Positions 22,061-34,673 of a stretch of 64,000 bases of DNA are shown here, in pieces. Source of the stretch: Ophiura sarsii (lineage: Eukaryota > Echinodermata > Ophiuroidea > Amphilepidida > Ophiuridae). The DNA lies in assembly GCA_035610835.1 (NCBI GenBank), contig CM069447.1, positions 63,831,060 through 63,895,059 on the forward strand, read 5' to 3'. The number at the start of each line of letters is the position of its first letter. The stretch's first letter is position 1. The notes beneath the pieces were generated by a model. That model was not told where the DNA came from, made no database searches, and worked only from the letters and a program-made list of their open reading frames with translations. The translations under genes and the position numbers were made by a program.

Positions 22061-24200
22061 TTTTGAACTAAAATACCTCAAAGACGGGGGAGGGGGGGGG
22101 GGCGGATTTTAATGTATTTAAAAAAGAAAGGTTTAGCGCACTTTAACCTTTCATTTGAAATACCAAATGACAGCAGTTATTGTACATTTATTTAGTCTTA
22201 CGTATTAGCAAAAATTTAAATGACGGTCAATCTTTCGGACAATTCTATTATTTAGAGGAAAAGGCCATTTTAGGTCATTTTATCGATTAAAATGGAATGC
22301 TGAACTTAGTGCCATAGTGGTTACAAAGAGTGTTTCTAGAAAGTGGATCAATCTGTTTAGAGGCAAAAAGTGGTAAGTCCATAGTATTTTTGAATCAAAG
22401 AGATGTGACTAGGTGCTTTTATGTTAGCTAATTTGAAAAAAATCCTAGACATAAGCTAAACGAACAAATTGTTCTCCAAAATATGACACCTCATTCTCAA
22501 AAAAAATAGTGGGTGCTTTTTAAGTTATGATGCTTTTAGTAACCACAGACACCCTATAACTATGGGACAAGTATCTCGAAGGCAAAGTCCCCCGTTTACC
22601 AACCTTAAATTGACGGAGGACGGTTTTAGAGGGGGCGCGCTATCATGGTCGTAGCAAACCAGGCGACCTAAGACGTGGTGGATTTTATCGGCTCAAAACA
22701 TGATTTGTGGCACAGAAATAGTACATCAATGGTCAAAAAAACTGATTGTGATTTAGAGTAGAACTTATTTGCTGAATTTAGTTCTTATATGACACGAAAC
22801 ATTATCAAAAACAGTCATAATCGCCATCAATAAGCTGGGATATCTGGGCATTATTTTGTATTTATTTCTCGAACAATACCAACATAGACAGCATTGTCAA
22901 CGAATAGCGAACGCCTTATTGTTAAACAAGGACGCCGATTGTAAAACAAGGAAACAACCACAACGCCTCGCGGATTACCTATCTACTATCATGCATGAAC
23001 AATATGACATTAACGTTGGATCTCCATCGCAAGCCGAACACCAACTAGTTCCCACTATCACCCACAGTTATCCGGGGGTGAGGGGGGGGGGGGGGGGGGG
23101 GGAGGTGGGGCTGTTACGCAGAGTAGACAAACACTTTGAGACCACACAAACACCTATAGACAATTTCCGACTTCTGTATTCGTTGTAACCGAATAGCGTT
23201 GTGAATACATAGGACCAGGGATACTATTAACTTTGGGATAGGAAAGTCGTATACTAACGTACGTAGCGAAAACGGTCCTTTTGAATAAATTATGATAATC
23301 GTCTGGAATGCGTCGGTGACCGGCGTTTAACGCGTTTAACAATGTTTAACCAGGTTTAACTGCATTAAACGGCATGTTAGTCAGCATAGGTTTGGGGGCG
23401 CTGTAGATTTAAACAGACGACGGTGGCCACGCGAAACTTAAATTTTGAATTCGTAGTGAATATTACACGTAATCGCGAATTTTAAACCGATCATTTGACA
23501 AATACATCATAATTAGAAGGATTTTTATCGTTAACCGGGCGATGACTGTTAAAAATAATTCAAAATGGTGCACTCCCGTTGCCAAAATTGGGTCGTCTGA
23601 GAGACGCGTGGCCAGCGTTGCGTCGTCTGCTACAATCACGTCTGCAATCACGCCTGATCGGTATAGCGCCACCAATTCTATGCTGACTAAGTTCAATTTA
23701 AAAGTGGACCCGATCGGCAAGCTCAGTGGCATACCCCTGATAGGACCAGCCAACGACGCACGAAACCACGCGCACTCATAATGCAATAGAGAACAAAGAC
23801 AATCTCGCGACTAATGTAGCGATCAACATGCATCTTTAAGAGTCAAGTACTTGACAACAAAAGGGTGGTTTACAACTTCCTGAAGCAAAGTGGGTTTTAA
23901 TCATACGAGATGATCAAAACGTCATTATGTAAGTATACATATATATTGATGTTTAATTGGTGTTTAACTACCCACAGAATTTATTCAAGATAAGAGGTTA
24001 TCTTTATTGTGAATTAATAACAGCCCACTTCCTTTGTTCTATTAGAGACGCACGGCCGGCTACCATTCCCATGTTCTTCTCATAAACAATTTTTTTGTGT
24101 GATTTTTGTACAAAAAAAACCCGAAAATGACTTGCTATTCAGTATGATTTAACTTGCAATGCAATATTACTAATAATTGCTTACATTATACTGGCCTTAT
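22061..24200. other. Unassigned DNA with G-runs and a GC-richer patch
   Basis: G-runs at about 22084-22102 and 23074-23102. A GC-richer patch at 23390-23820 has overlapping frames on both strands with no family I recognise. No splice-supported exon could be proposed. TTCCGGTATTTTCCGGAAA near 22045 resembles TTCCGGAATTTTCCGGAAA near 31265. Confidence 0.35.
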
Positions 24201-24654
24201 CCTAGATTGATATATGGTCACGCGTTATGAACTCGCCGCCCAATAGGGTGGTGCTGTTACACTTTTTAGTTTCATGCTGTTATATTCCTTGAATATTTTT
24301 TAAACCACATAAGCTATCTCAACATGATTTTGTATCATTTTAAAGCCCTTGTAACAAGCTATCTGCCTACAAAATGACATTGGTATAGCTAATACAGAAG
24401 AGGAGCTACAGTTGTTTGAATTTTGGGGACCAGCGGTGGTGCCGGAAGGGGTGCCGCTGGAAGGGGTGCCGCCTGTACAAACTCAATGGGGATAATGCTT
24501 TGTTCTTTTTACCATAACTAGTCATCACCTAATGTTACAAACACCATTCTGGTCCCATTTTAAAGAATATTTAGTAATCTTTAAGTATGTGGTTCAACAG
24601 ACTTGTCAACTATTTGTAACAACTAATTAATTATGGATAAGACAATGATCATCA

Positions 24655-25170
24655 GCTTTCTTCCTATTCGCTACACAGTCAACATGAATAATCATCCTCA
24701 ATTTACCGCATTTATAAAAATGATTATAACAAAAAAAGTTTTCAACCTATGATAGCAAAAGTATACATTTTTGGAAAGCTTGGAACTAGAGAAATTCAGA
24801 AAAGCAGGTTAGATCAGGAAAGGGTACATCCTTTAAAAAATATTTCTGAAAATTCTAAAAATATATAAAATAAAAATTGGAGATATTCACTAACCGGTAT
24901 AATTACCTTACCGCCGCAGTAACCTTTGACAATTATATATCATCTGATGGGTAATTTCATGAGAAATTCAAATATGTAAAGTATATAATGATAGGGGTAG
25001 GAATAAAATTATATGGATCTCAAATTAAAAATTAAAAATTCTGATATTTTCCCGAACATTTTGAATCATACCATGTTAGTCCTTAGTCGTACTATAATTT
25101 CAATGGCATATTTGGTTTTCTCGTGCAATTTCCCTTCAGAAAATGTATACTTTTACTACCTCAGGGGGTA
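24655..25170 (+). repeat. Repeat family X, copy 1
   Basis: Matches the reverse complement of 41125-41745 and the plus strand of 47755-48165. Shared words include CCTATTCGCTACACAG, CTGATGGGTAATTTCATGAG and GGCATATTTGG. Sequence further left (24208: ATATATGGTCACGCGTTATG, AACTCGCC) resembles the outer ends of the other copies, so the element may itself be an inverted structure. No coding frame. Confidence 0.55.
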
Positions 25171-25444
25171 TACAAGCAAATATAATTGTGTAAAGTCAAA
25201 ATCATGTCGCGAAAGCCAAAATCCGTTTGTAACGCGAAAGGAGGCGTTATAATCTATCGAGCCGAACTTTTGTAGTTATATAGTACAAAACACCACACAT
25301 GACCATATATGAATTCGATTTACTTCTTTAGTTCGTCTTGATCAACCGTTGATTCTGAAAAGGCCTACCCACGCCAGTAAATACGGTGCGCCGTGTCCTT
25401 TAAAAGGAGTGCACGTTAGTCTAATGATCATAGTACCATTATGA

Positions 25445-25530
25445 TCATTGTACAATTGTGATATTCATTGTGATATTCATTGTGATATTCATTGTGATAT
25501 CCATTGTGATATCCATTGTGATATTAATGT
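25445..25530 (+). repeat. Short tandem repeat, 14-bp unit
   Basis: About five copies of TTCATTGTGATA with T/C change (GATATTCATTGT, GATATCCATTGT). Confidence 0.8.
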
Positions 25531-26218
25531 ACCTATTTAATTACAGCTGGTACAGGTAGTATTCTGATACAGCAGTAATCTTATTTTATGATTAGGTGGG
25601 AGTGTGATTAGATGAAAATACAAGGAAGAACCCCTCCACATATCTTTCTATCAAAAGGTCTTTCCGTAGTCAATGGATAGATGACATATTACAGCAATTT
25701 CTATATTCAGCGAAATTATTGAAAAGTGAAAGATGAAGGTGCAACGGCTTATAGACGTCAAGGGAGGCTTCTTCAAGGGAATGTGTAAAGTAACAACACT
25801 TTTTGATCCGCCCTCGTAGCTAGTTTAAGTACGTGAAAAATGTAATTTTACCTAAACCTACAGAGTAATAAAATACTACTATAATGATCTGATTTGAAAT
25901 CACTCCATGTATTGCTACGGCGATCATTTTGAATATATGGCGGCTATCTTGGATCTAAATCAGTAGGTCTCAAATATATAGAAACCGCAAAAAATCATTG
26001 CGTGGACGGTAATTTTGGTTTTACGTTTTGGGCCACAGACTGTGTTGGTCATATTATCATTAATTGACTGGCAACTGATGCTTTTTTTTAAAGCTATGAA
26101 TAACATTGCTATTGGACTTCTATTCTATTGATAGTATGTACTTCTATTCTATTGATTCTTAGGTATGTTTAATATTCAAAATCGGACGTTTCTGACAAAA
26201 ATTCTGAACTCTTTTGGA
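25531..26218. other. Unassigned DNA
   Basis: No gene or repeat boundary seen. A short direct repeat, ACTTCTATTCTATTGAT, occurs at about 26116 and 26140. Confidence 0.35.
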
Positions 26219-27574
26219 AAAAGTGTACTTTAGGTCCCAGATTCTGGACTGTACTAGTATCGTCCGATACTGGAACACCCAGTATCGGACGATACTGGTA
26301 CAAAGTCAGTGTTCCAGTATCGGACGATACTGGGCCATATAGAATGTACCAGTATCGGGCGATACTGGAACAAAATTATGTACCGGTATCGTTCAATACT
26401 GGGACAAACTACACTGGTAACATGTGTACCAGTATCGTCCGACACTGCACTCTAAATGTCAGGGATTTAAATTTTAAATATCAATCAGGATTTTAAAAAA
26501 GATAAATCTAACAAGATTAATTATCGAATATTTAATCACAGACTCGGTTTTAGTTTAAATTTTTGGAAGGATTTAAATTTTAAACCAATCAGGTTATCAT
26601 GATGAGTGAGTGCACGTAATCCAACCGATTCTTTTCGCTACGTTGTCACGACGCTATCTTTTGCGATTTTGTGTGCGGCGGCGTACGTAGAAGACTGTGG
26701 GGAAACATCGGGAGAAATTCTTGACCGAAAATGGGTTCAATGCCATCATTACTGACATACCAAAAGACAGGCATCAGCCCAGTGCACATCCGAGAGAACA
26801 GTTTTCACGGTGATAAGATGTAGACTTTACTAGAATTTGTGTTTTTCTGTTCTGACTCGCCGGTGGATGGAGTAAAAGTCAGGAATGCCTACAGGCCTAC
26901 ATGCGTTGTTCACTCATTCACTGTGGCCGTGATCGGCTCCCGTATTATTATCATTATTTACTCAGAATGCTCTCGGATGCACACCAAACTGAAACACATG
27001 AAACACATCCTTCAACATGTCAGCGATACTGGCATCAAAGTCACCTCGGTCAAGAACAAACAGCCTCCACATACGCCGCACACACATAAAAGGGATTTGA
27101 AAAATCAAGTCCAAACAGTATGCTTTTAAATCTTTTTGAGGATATATTTTAATCCCCAAAAAATTGAAATTTAAATCCATTGGGACTTATTTAGTTATCC
27201 CTTTGGATTAAAACTCATTTTGTCAATTGCTTTTAAATCTTTCTGAGGGTAGATTTTAATCCAAAAAAATTTAAAATTTAAATCCATTGAGTCTTATTTT
27301 GTTAATCCCTTTGAACTTTTAAATCCTTCAAAAGATTTATTTTAAATCCACATTGATTGGTCCCTCCCTACAATCCCTGAAGGATTTAAATTTAAATCCC
27401 TTGGGATTAAATTTAAATCCTTGTATCGCTCGATACTGGAACACAATTTGGTGTTCCAGTATCGATCGATACTGGAACAGTAAACTCGTACCAGTATCGA
27501 GCGATACTGGCAACTTTTATGTTCCAGTATTGAACGATACTGGTACCAGTATCGGGGACCTAAAGTACACTTTT
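26219..27574. mobile_element. TIR element with subterminal palindrome arrays
   Basis: The 20-bp ends AAAAGTGTACTTTAGGTCCC (26219-26238) and their exact complement (27555-27574) bound 1356 bp. Just inside each end lies a cluster of 20-bp palindromes CCAGTATCG-N2-CGATACTGG (left 26254-26452, about six; right 27423-27553, about four). Next inside come AT-rich GGATTTAAATTT blocks (26462-26590; 27125-27420, about three units of 100 bp). The centre (26600-27120) has no recognisable protein. It resembles a non-autonomous DNA transposon whose subterminal palindromes could bind a transposase. The superfamily is unknown to me. Confidence 0.75.
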
Positions 27575-27784
27575 GCTCTCTTTTGTAATAATGTTAGTTT
27601 CCAAGTTTGACCAAAATAACCTCTTTTAAAACTCAAAAATTATTGACTATTTTTGGCACAAATCTAAACTTCAATTAAGCGAAGGTATCTCCGTTTAATT
27701 TCCAGTACAATAATAACCCTGAGCATGTTTTGACAATAAAACTATCAGGGGAGAAAACGGGTCAAATTTGGGGGGACAATGACT

Positions 27785-27870
27785 CTTCACCCGCGTTGGG
27801 ATTGAACCCTGGCTGGGTTGAAGTCGGACTAACTGATTACGCTAACGGGAGAACATTTGATAGCTCGCCG
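27785..27870 (-). pseudogene. tRNA-like sequence (SINE head or tRNA pseudogene)
   Basis: On the minus strand, GTTAGCGTAATCAGTTAGT resembles a pol III A box and GGGTTCAATCCC is a good B box, about 35 bases apart. The acceptor stem does not pair cleanly, so a working tRNA is unlikely. Confidence 0.4.
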
Positions 27871-27899
27871 GATCGTGTCACGCGGTTTAATCGTTCAAT

Positions 27900-29409
27900 A
27901 GGGTTAATGAAATATCGGCAGTGTGTTATGCTTGATCACGAAATATTTCAAGGTGTGAGGAAATTGTTCCGCTTGAGTGATTAATACCATACTCTTTAAG
28001 TGGCAGTCTTGAAGCTTGGTGTGAGTTTCATCAATTGAAATACGCTGAAAGTGAAAAACAGGGTTTCATCGATTTCATTAATGTTTGTGGGTCACAGGTC
28101 ACTAATAGGTATATCAAATAAGGTGGGATCGTTTCAAAAAATCCTTAAAATCGTGATACGTGTCTCTATTTTAAATAGAAGTTGTCAAAAAAAACATAAC
28201 ATTTTTGGTATCATATTAAAGACAATTTATCCAGCTACCGAATAAAAAAAGAATTAAAGCCACATGTTTAGCAACAGTGAAGTTATCAATCTAAACGTCG
28301 AGTGAGTCAAGGGTGGGACCGGTGGATGAGGAGCCGGTGGATGAGGCGCCCATAGGTTTGTACACAAAATAGCGGAAAACTAGAACTTTTGAAATTGATG
28401 CCATTTTAAAAGTATACATAGGAAAGTTTTCAAACTTCTCATATGTGTTAATAACATGTGCCTGCTACTATGAATACTAATATTGAATTGTTATCTAGAC
28501 ATTCTCTACTAGAATATGATGTTCAATTCATGGAGTGTTTTAATGTAAAAAATACACAGTTTTATTCATTTTATTGAACGATATTCATGTAGTTCATTTT
28601 GATAACCATTTACTTTTAAATTAAATGGTCCATGCTAACTAAACTTCATAGAATATTATATACAAACATTCATTTTATGCATTATTTCATCATAATTTTA
28701 GACACCCTGTACTTTTCCTGTGTGCATTTTAGGCAAATGATTCTTAGCAAATTTGGTAGCACCTTCTGCGGTTGTTCTGATTTTGGTGACTATTTTCAGC
28801 TAAACCCTAATTGTACAAACTATCAAACTATTTTGTGAGGAGCAAAAACGATCAAATTGTTTATGTTCCACCCTGTAAAAATTGTACACACCCTGTATAA
28901 TTTGATTCTTTTTTGCAAAAATAAAAAACCCTTGAATCTTAAGCTTTCCAACAATATATAGTTTGTGGGTCATTAAGTATGTAAAACTTTAAGTTTTGTC
29001 CCGTTTAATCAGAATTGGTGCATTTCTCAACATTATTAGAAGTGAAACTTTTTTTTGGACCAGTTTGTGACTTCTGACCACTGCCATGTCCGAATCGATA
29101 AAAAATGCTTTATAAAATTGACAGAGTAAGTGGGAAACATATCGGTAATCCACATTATTATATTACAGGTATTCGATTGAAATGAAATATTGTTTTTATT
29201 TTATTTATATTTTCACGGTAAAAATCATTCCGGGACACCCTGTATAATGAACTCACGTCACATGAGGTTGACCTCGCGTAAAGGTACGCGAGGTTAAAAA
29301 ACGATGAAACGCTTTAATCTGACTGTGACCAGGATATGTGCCATATGTCCATACGCTACTGCGCACAAGAGTAAAAAATATACACGTTTCTGCTACTGTA
29401 AAGTAATAC
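27900..29409. other. Unassigned DNA with several ACACCCTGTA ends
   Basis: ACACCCTGTA or CACCCTGTA occurs near 28692, 28869, 28888 and 29237. Each could be the right end of a TACAGGGTG-type Tc1/mariner-like element, but no matching left ends were found. A strong hairpin, ACCTCGCGT-N6-ACGCGAGGT, sits at 29269-29293. A short VNTR (CCGGTGGATGAGG, two copies) lies at 28319-28350. Confidence 0.4.
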
Positions 29410-30096
29410 TACAGGGTGTATCAAAAAAATTAGGACACTTTTTGATGATGGTTTAAATCCTTGTTAAATCACTGCAGCATGACCAATTTTCATTTCAATG
29501 TAAAGTACAACCGATAAAGATAAAATCCTGAAGAGATGAGAAAAATCCATCATTAATTAAGGAAATTGTGACCTATTAGGCAAGGCAATCTATTTTGTAG
29601 TATGTACAATGGTCATTCACACAGTAACAGTAGAGTAACATGAACGCGCACACTATTTATGCCAATATCATGGTAATGAACCATCTACAGTGGGTTCGAT
29701 AACTTTTTAAATTTGCACAGAATATGCATGCATCTGATTTGTGGATTATTTAGCCAGTATTGATTTGTGCCAGAATTAAATGGATTACCAAACTAATCTT
29801 TGCTATTGACTGATAGATTATTTTCTATGTTTATAATTATTGTAACGTATTGAAACGTAAACCATGTTATTTACTGGTCTATACATGTAAATCCCATTGT
29901 ACAAACCAGTAAATGACATGGTTTACGCAAATTATGCTAGTTTTCTTATTTTTCATCGGATTGATCTCATATTTTCAGGATATCATAATAATTAATTGGG
30001 CTTTACATTGAGACTAAATTGGTCATGGTCCAATGATTATAACAAATATTACACCGTCATGAAAAAGTGTCCTAATTTTTTTTGATACACCCTGTA
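29410..30096. mobile_element. Tc1/mariner-like MITE, TACAGGGTGTATC family
   Basis: Ends TACAGGGTGTATCAAAAAAA and its inverse TTTTTTTGATACACCCTGTA (30077-30096). Inverted similarity continues inside (TTAGGACACTTTTT against AAAAAGTGTCCTAA, then CAATTTTCATTTC/ACATTGAGACTAAATTGG). Near the centre, GTAAACCATG-TTATTTACTG and CAGTAAATGACATGGTTTAC form a palindrome at 29869-29930. No transposase frame. Confidence 0.8.
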
Positions 30097-30165
30097 TTTC
30101 GCACTTGGGAACCAAATACTAACAGGCTCATCCCTTGGGTCTGGAATAATTTGCATCAGTCTCTG

Positions 30166-30421
30166 AATTGAGGACCCTAGATCTAAAAGGGGTTAAGTCA
30201 CAATCTTGTGAAATTGTAGTTAGTATCAGTTTCTGCTACAAGGAGGATCTCTGCACCCTCTGTTCAAATGTTACAGTAAAGTCATGTGGTAAAGCTGTGT
30301 AATAGTCCATGGGAGGTACAACCCGAGTGGGTCAAGTCCACACATGGACACAATGAAACCCAGTTTTTGCCATTTTTCTCAATGTGACTTAACCCCCTTT
30401 TAGATCTAGGGTCCTCAATTG
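30166..30421. mobile_element. MITE with about 40-bp TIRs
   Basis: AATTGAGGACCCTAGATCTA at 30166 is repeated inverted as TAGATCTAGGGTCCTCAATT at 30401-30420, and pairing continues through AAAAGGGGTTAAGTCACA. Total about 256 bp. Non-coding. Confidence 0.8.
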
Positions 30422-30664
30422 TATATACTTATTTATACGATGTGTGGTGAAAATTATTACTTTTGTGTCATCACAATGTCCAGAGTAAAAGTGATTTTTA
30501 TACTAGAGTCATGCGTCTGATTTCGCAGTTCAGCCTTACCCCCTGTAATCTTTGGTCACTGGAAATTGATCTAGCACAAGCCACAGTGAGTAAATAACCA
30601 AGATATGAAACGATATTTTAGAGCAAACTAATCTTACTGTAATCAGATTGTACACAAGTCCGTA

Positions 30665-30790
30665 ATACCCCTGTCACACATACGGCGATCAGGCCTTGCG
30701 CTTGCGTTGCGCCGAAGAAAGTATCAAAGCGCCAAACAAACGCATAATAACCGATTGGAGACGCAGTGGACACTGCACCAACTGCAGTCC
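30665..30790 (+). repeat. Family B repeat, copy 3
   Basis: Reverse-complement match of 169-300, starting at ACCCCTGTCACACATACGGC and ending at CGCAGTGGACAC. It directly abuts a LINE coding fragment. Confidence 0.55.
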
Positions 30791-30795
30791 TCACC

Positions 30796-30985
30796 CGACA
30801 CTTCAGGTCTATGGGGATACCATCAACCATGTGACAGATTTCAGGTATCTTGGCTCTATGATGGCATCGGGTGCAAGTGATCTTAAAAGACGCAAGGCAT
30901 TTTGGAAGTTAGAACGCCTCTGGAGGAGCCCTCAAATAGGTATCACAACAAAGATGAAATTATTCAATACATGTAAACATTTTTA
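30796..30985 (+). pseudogene. LINE RT C-terminal fragment
   Basis: The frame reads VYGDTINHVTDFRYLGSMM, then SDLKRRKAFWKLERLWRS and TTKMKLFNTC. The FRYLGS...RRKAFWKLERLW pattern is the post-catalytic region of many invertebrate LINE RT proteins. Both ends are truncated. Clade not determined. Confidence 0.65.
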
Positions 30986-30989
30986 GAAA

Positions 30990-32140
30990 ATCACATTGCA
31001 TAACAAATGTGTATATCTATTTGACATGTTTGATACTTACTACTTTATGAAGCCTAATTATGAGCCCATGGCGAACATGCCAAGGCAAGTTCATCATTTT
31101 GAGACACCTGCATTTAAAGAGCTCTATTCCAAAAGGGATCAACTCCACTTTTTTCCCCGAAATTGAGTTAGGTGCAGAACATGAAAAAGAGTTACGAAAT
31201 ACATTTTTTAAATTTTTTTCTACATCTTTAGCATGTTCGGGTCAAAAGTTATGGCCCTCGGTAATTTCCGGAATTTTCCGGAAATTTGAATATAATTCAC
31301 TATCTTGTAAGCCAAAATGGTAGAAATATGGTTGTTTTATCATGGTAAAACATTGATAGGAATATCCTTAATAAAATGCCATGAAGAAAACGTAAAATGT
31401 ATGGGATAACAGTAAGGCCTAGAGTACTGAAATTGTGGTTGTATGAAACCAAGATATCAATCTTTCATTTAATGTTAATCATAACAGTTCCATTCAGTCT
31501 TTAAAGTTGACGTCTCTAGGCCATCAAAAGAAAATGGGGCGAACACTCCCCGCTCTCCCCTACATTGATGCATCTATAAATCATCATTGGAATATCAAAG
31601 GCAGTTTTTTCAGCAGAAAATCCAATTCCTGTCCAAAAGTGGCCAAAGTGGGATTCGCACTCTTGTTACTGAATTGATCATATCTCGGGAGTTAAGGTGT
31701 GAACATGTATAGGAAAATGTGTATTTGATAGAGGGTTTCCCAACAGACTATTTTTGTGAAAATAACAAACACGGGATGTATTTATTATCATTTTTGTCCC
31801 TCATGGAACATTTCTTTTTACGTATGATTTAAAAGTGCCAATGATTGATAAAATAGGAATTTTTGGAAGCAAACAGGACAATGAACATAGACGATGGGCA
31901 ATACGCTATAAGTGCCATTGTACTCCATCCATGCATGTCTTTACAAAAATACTAAGTCGTTGAGATTGATTTAAATGTTTGTACTATTTAAAAACGATTG
32001 TGATAACATTAAAATAAAAATAAAAAATAGTAGTAGAGAGAAAAAAGAGGGAAAACCCACATTAAAGACAAAGATAGATTCACTATTTATTCATGGTAAA
32101 AACAAAGTTAAGAATTTGATATACACCGTAAATATTTATA
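30990..32140. other. Unassigned DNA
   Basis: AT-rich; no gene, tRNA or inverted repeat supported. TTCCGGAATTTTCCGGAAA near 31265 is shared with 22045. Confidence 0.35.
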
Positions 32141-32159
32141 AACTTTCCAACAGAAGAAG

Positions 32160-32262
32160 TCTTGAAGTGAGATTCGAACCAGGTATTGTCATCTGGAACC
32201 TGTGATCACAATTGTCCTAGCCCAAACGTCGGCTTTACCAATTGATCTAAACGGGACTGCTA
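32160..32262 (-). pseudogene. tRNA-like sequence 2
   Basis: Minus strand: TTTAGATCAATTGGTAAAGC resembles an A box and GGTTCGAATCTC is a B box, about 60 bases apart, like a tRNA with a long variable arm or a tRNA-derived SINE head. Flanking stems are weak. Confidence 0.45.
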
Positions 32263-32727
32263 TGTCTGATACTGTTTTATAACGACATGTATGATTGATG
32301 GGTCGGTATAAATGGACGGCCCTCTATCTTATTGGAAATAAATTGATTTAATAATAGCCATTCAATTATAATCCTGTGAGACCAGGATTATAGTGGTTTG
32401 CATAGTTACTCATTTTGTTGCTTAACTTGATCTACCAACCTAATATGCATCATCATAATTCTCCCTTAAATCATGATGAAGGAAACGTTTAAGATTACTG
32501 TGTGAAACATTTAAAATAAGCCAATGAATACATTTTGCTGTAGTTAATTTGTAGTATAAATGTGTTTTAGCTTATAAAAAGGTTAGACTATTAAGATCAT
32601 TACTTTTTACAATCAAATTAATTATGCGCTTGTTTTTAAAAAAATAAAAATAAAGCTTGTATAATTGAGTAATAGTTGTACATTCAAGTTTACATTATTT
32701 CTATATCACTAGGATTTCAAAAGAAAT

Positions 32728-32812
32728 TGCAAAGGGTGTATTTGAGAATCGAACCACCAACCCCGTGATACTGAAGTTGACGCTTTACCAATTGAGCAAT
32801 TCGTCTGTCCAT
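32728..32812 (-). pseudogene. tRNA-like sequence 3
   Basis: Minus strand: ATTGCTCAATTGGTAAAGCG (A-box like) followed by GGTTCGATTCTC (B box) at tRNA spacing. The A-box region closely resembles the sequence at 32160-32262, so both may come from one tRNA-derived family. A LINE tail adjoins on the right. Confidence 0.5.
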
Positions 32813-32817
32813 GAAAT

Positions 32818-33805
32818 TATTTATTCATTCATTCATCATTTTCATAAAAGGTTTATTAAAAAAGGCCATAGCAGTCATGAACTGAATTGCGGCCAGTATA
32901 CAATAATACAACAATATCATTATCAAATATACAAATATACACAAAATATAAGCAAATATACAAAAATATACATTAAACACACCATACTATATGCACAAAG
33001 TAACCACGCCAAATTAAGAACCACAGAAATGCAATCTAAATTAAAAATATTGCACGTGAGATATTAAAAAGCATTTAATTATGGGGTAAATGACATATTG
33101 GAGATAAAATGCACTGCTACTACTCAAGACCCTTGCTATTCCATAGATCAGTCATGTATACCATCGGGCTGTTTTTGTAACGAGTTGTATTGCACTTTTG
33201 GGTTGACAGTTTGTTAGCACCACGCAGATTTCTCTTATGTACACTAGCACGGGTAGGTGGAATCCAACCACTGAATTTTTCGGATTTCATTAGTGAGTTA
33301 AAAAAATTCAAGCAAAGTTGCTTCCTTCTAGTATAAAAATAATTTAATCCACATACATCAAGAGCCTCATCATAAGTTGTGTACTGCTTACCCATGATGA
33401 TCTTGCAAGCCCTTCTCTGGATTCGTTCCAAAGCGGCACATTCGTCGGATTTAAGACCAGGGTGCCATACAGGGGCGGCATATTCTGCCAAAGGTCTGAC
33501 AAAGCCAGAGAAGATGGTGACAAGATCATCACGGGGTAAGTTAAAGTGTTTGAGTAATTTTAGCATATACAGTCTCCCATTAGCCTTCTTCAACATTTCT
33601 GACACTTGGATGTCCCATTTGAGATTGGAACTAATTTGAACACCAAGAATCTTGGCAGAATCAACAACCTGGAGGGGTACATCAGCTATGGTAAGGGAAC
33701 GTTCCTCTTGTGAGTTTTTCAAGAAAGATACATTCACACTATTAGTGGCACATTTTTTTGGATTCAAACGCATATGATTAAGATCAGCCCATTCCTGTAT
33801 TAGAT
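32818..33805 (-). pseudogene. CR1/Jockey-type LINE 3' fragment
   Basis: The minus-strand frame from about 33800 to 33120 encodes LNHMRLNPKKC, AKILGVQISSNLKWD, FVRPLAEYAAPVWHPGL and ERIQRRACKIIMGKQYTTYD, then a stop. It aligns by eye with the C-terminus of the LINE at 42707. The 3' UTR continues to a short (GAAT)n tail at about 32820-32836. 5'-truncated, RT active site missing. Confidence 0.85.
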
Positions 33806-34146
33806 AGTAATACAACATTATAGTATTGAATATCGAATACACTTAACACATTTGTGCTAATTTCTGTAGATCAAAAGAGGGCGCTCATACCTTTTTATCT
33901 ATTTTCAGCTTATTAACTATTAGTCAATGGGGGCTTATAGATGAAGTTTAACGGTATGTGCAAAATTGTCAAAAATTACAGTTTTCTCAAGAAATTACAA
34001 AATATCATAATTCAAAAAATTTAAGAGGTATTTGAATGCGGTTTTCTGTTTTCAATGTTATTTGACAATGTCTTTCAGGTGCACTTTATTTCTAAGTAAA
34101 GATTTTTTGGAAAAGTGGTTTCTAAAAATTGGTCGAGACATTTTTG

Positions 34147-34364
34147 TTCCAAAGGGCGCTAACTCCACTCGTTTCCGAAAATAAAGAAAGACATAGGAAA
34201 TACAGTGGAAATACAAAATTTAATTCAAACACGTTTTTAATCTTCCACGTGTGGTATGTTTCATTGGGCAGAAAATAAACTTAATCAAAGAAGTGCATCA
34301 TCCTCATATTAAAAAACGTTGCTTTTCTCCTATTTCATTTTTATGGAGTTAGCGCCTTTTGGAA
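34147..34364. mobile_element. Small MITE, TTCCAAAGGGCGCTAACTCC ends
   Basis: TTCCAAAGGGCGCTAACTCC at 34147 and the inverse GGAGTTAGCGCCTTTTGGAA near 34344-34363. About 218 bp, non-coding, roughly 300 bp upstream of the start codon of the TLC-domain gene. Confidence 0.65.
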
Positions 34365-34673
34365 ATAAACTCTTCAAATACAGATTGCATTTCATATTTT
34401 AATTTTGTTCCAATATGTGTTAAATGATTAGTCTTAATCACTTTACCATATTTTAGATTTCAGACTCGAACTATTCAAAGGTTCAACATTTGGTGAACTT
34501 CTGCTGACAATACCAACAATGATTCGCTTGATCAAAAACACATAAAAGAATTAAAGTCATTGCGCGTTTATATTTCATTTGTGTGGAAGTCATACTGGTT
34601 GACTCGAATGACATTTAATAACACTACACACAAAAAACACAGGTTAGTTACGTTCAAACATTATACAGTCATA

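Noticed and set aside
22856..23188. 110-residue frame MYLFLEQYQHRQHCQ...
   Set aside because: It runs into a poly-G tract and shows no conserved motif.
23463..23786. Overlapping frames on both strands in a GC-richer patch
   Set aside because: No recognisable family, splice structure or initiation context; overlapping open frames are expected in a local GC increase.
26254..26452. Palindrome cluster as a CRISPR or operator array
   Set aside because: Spacers are irregular, no cas genes exist, and the clusters sit next to transposon-like inverted ends.
32160..32812. Functional tRNA genes
   Set aside because: A and B boxes are present, but acceptor and anticodon stems do not pair convincingly, and similar heads recur in repeats.
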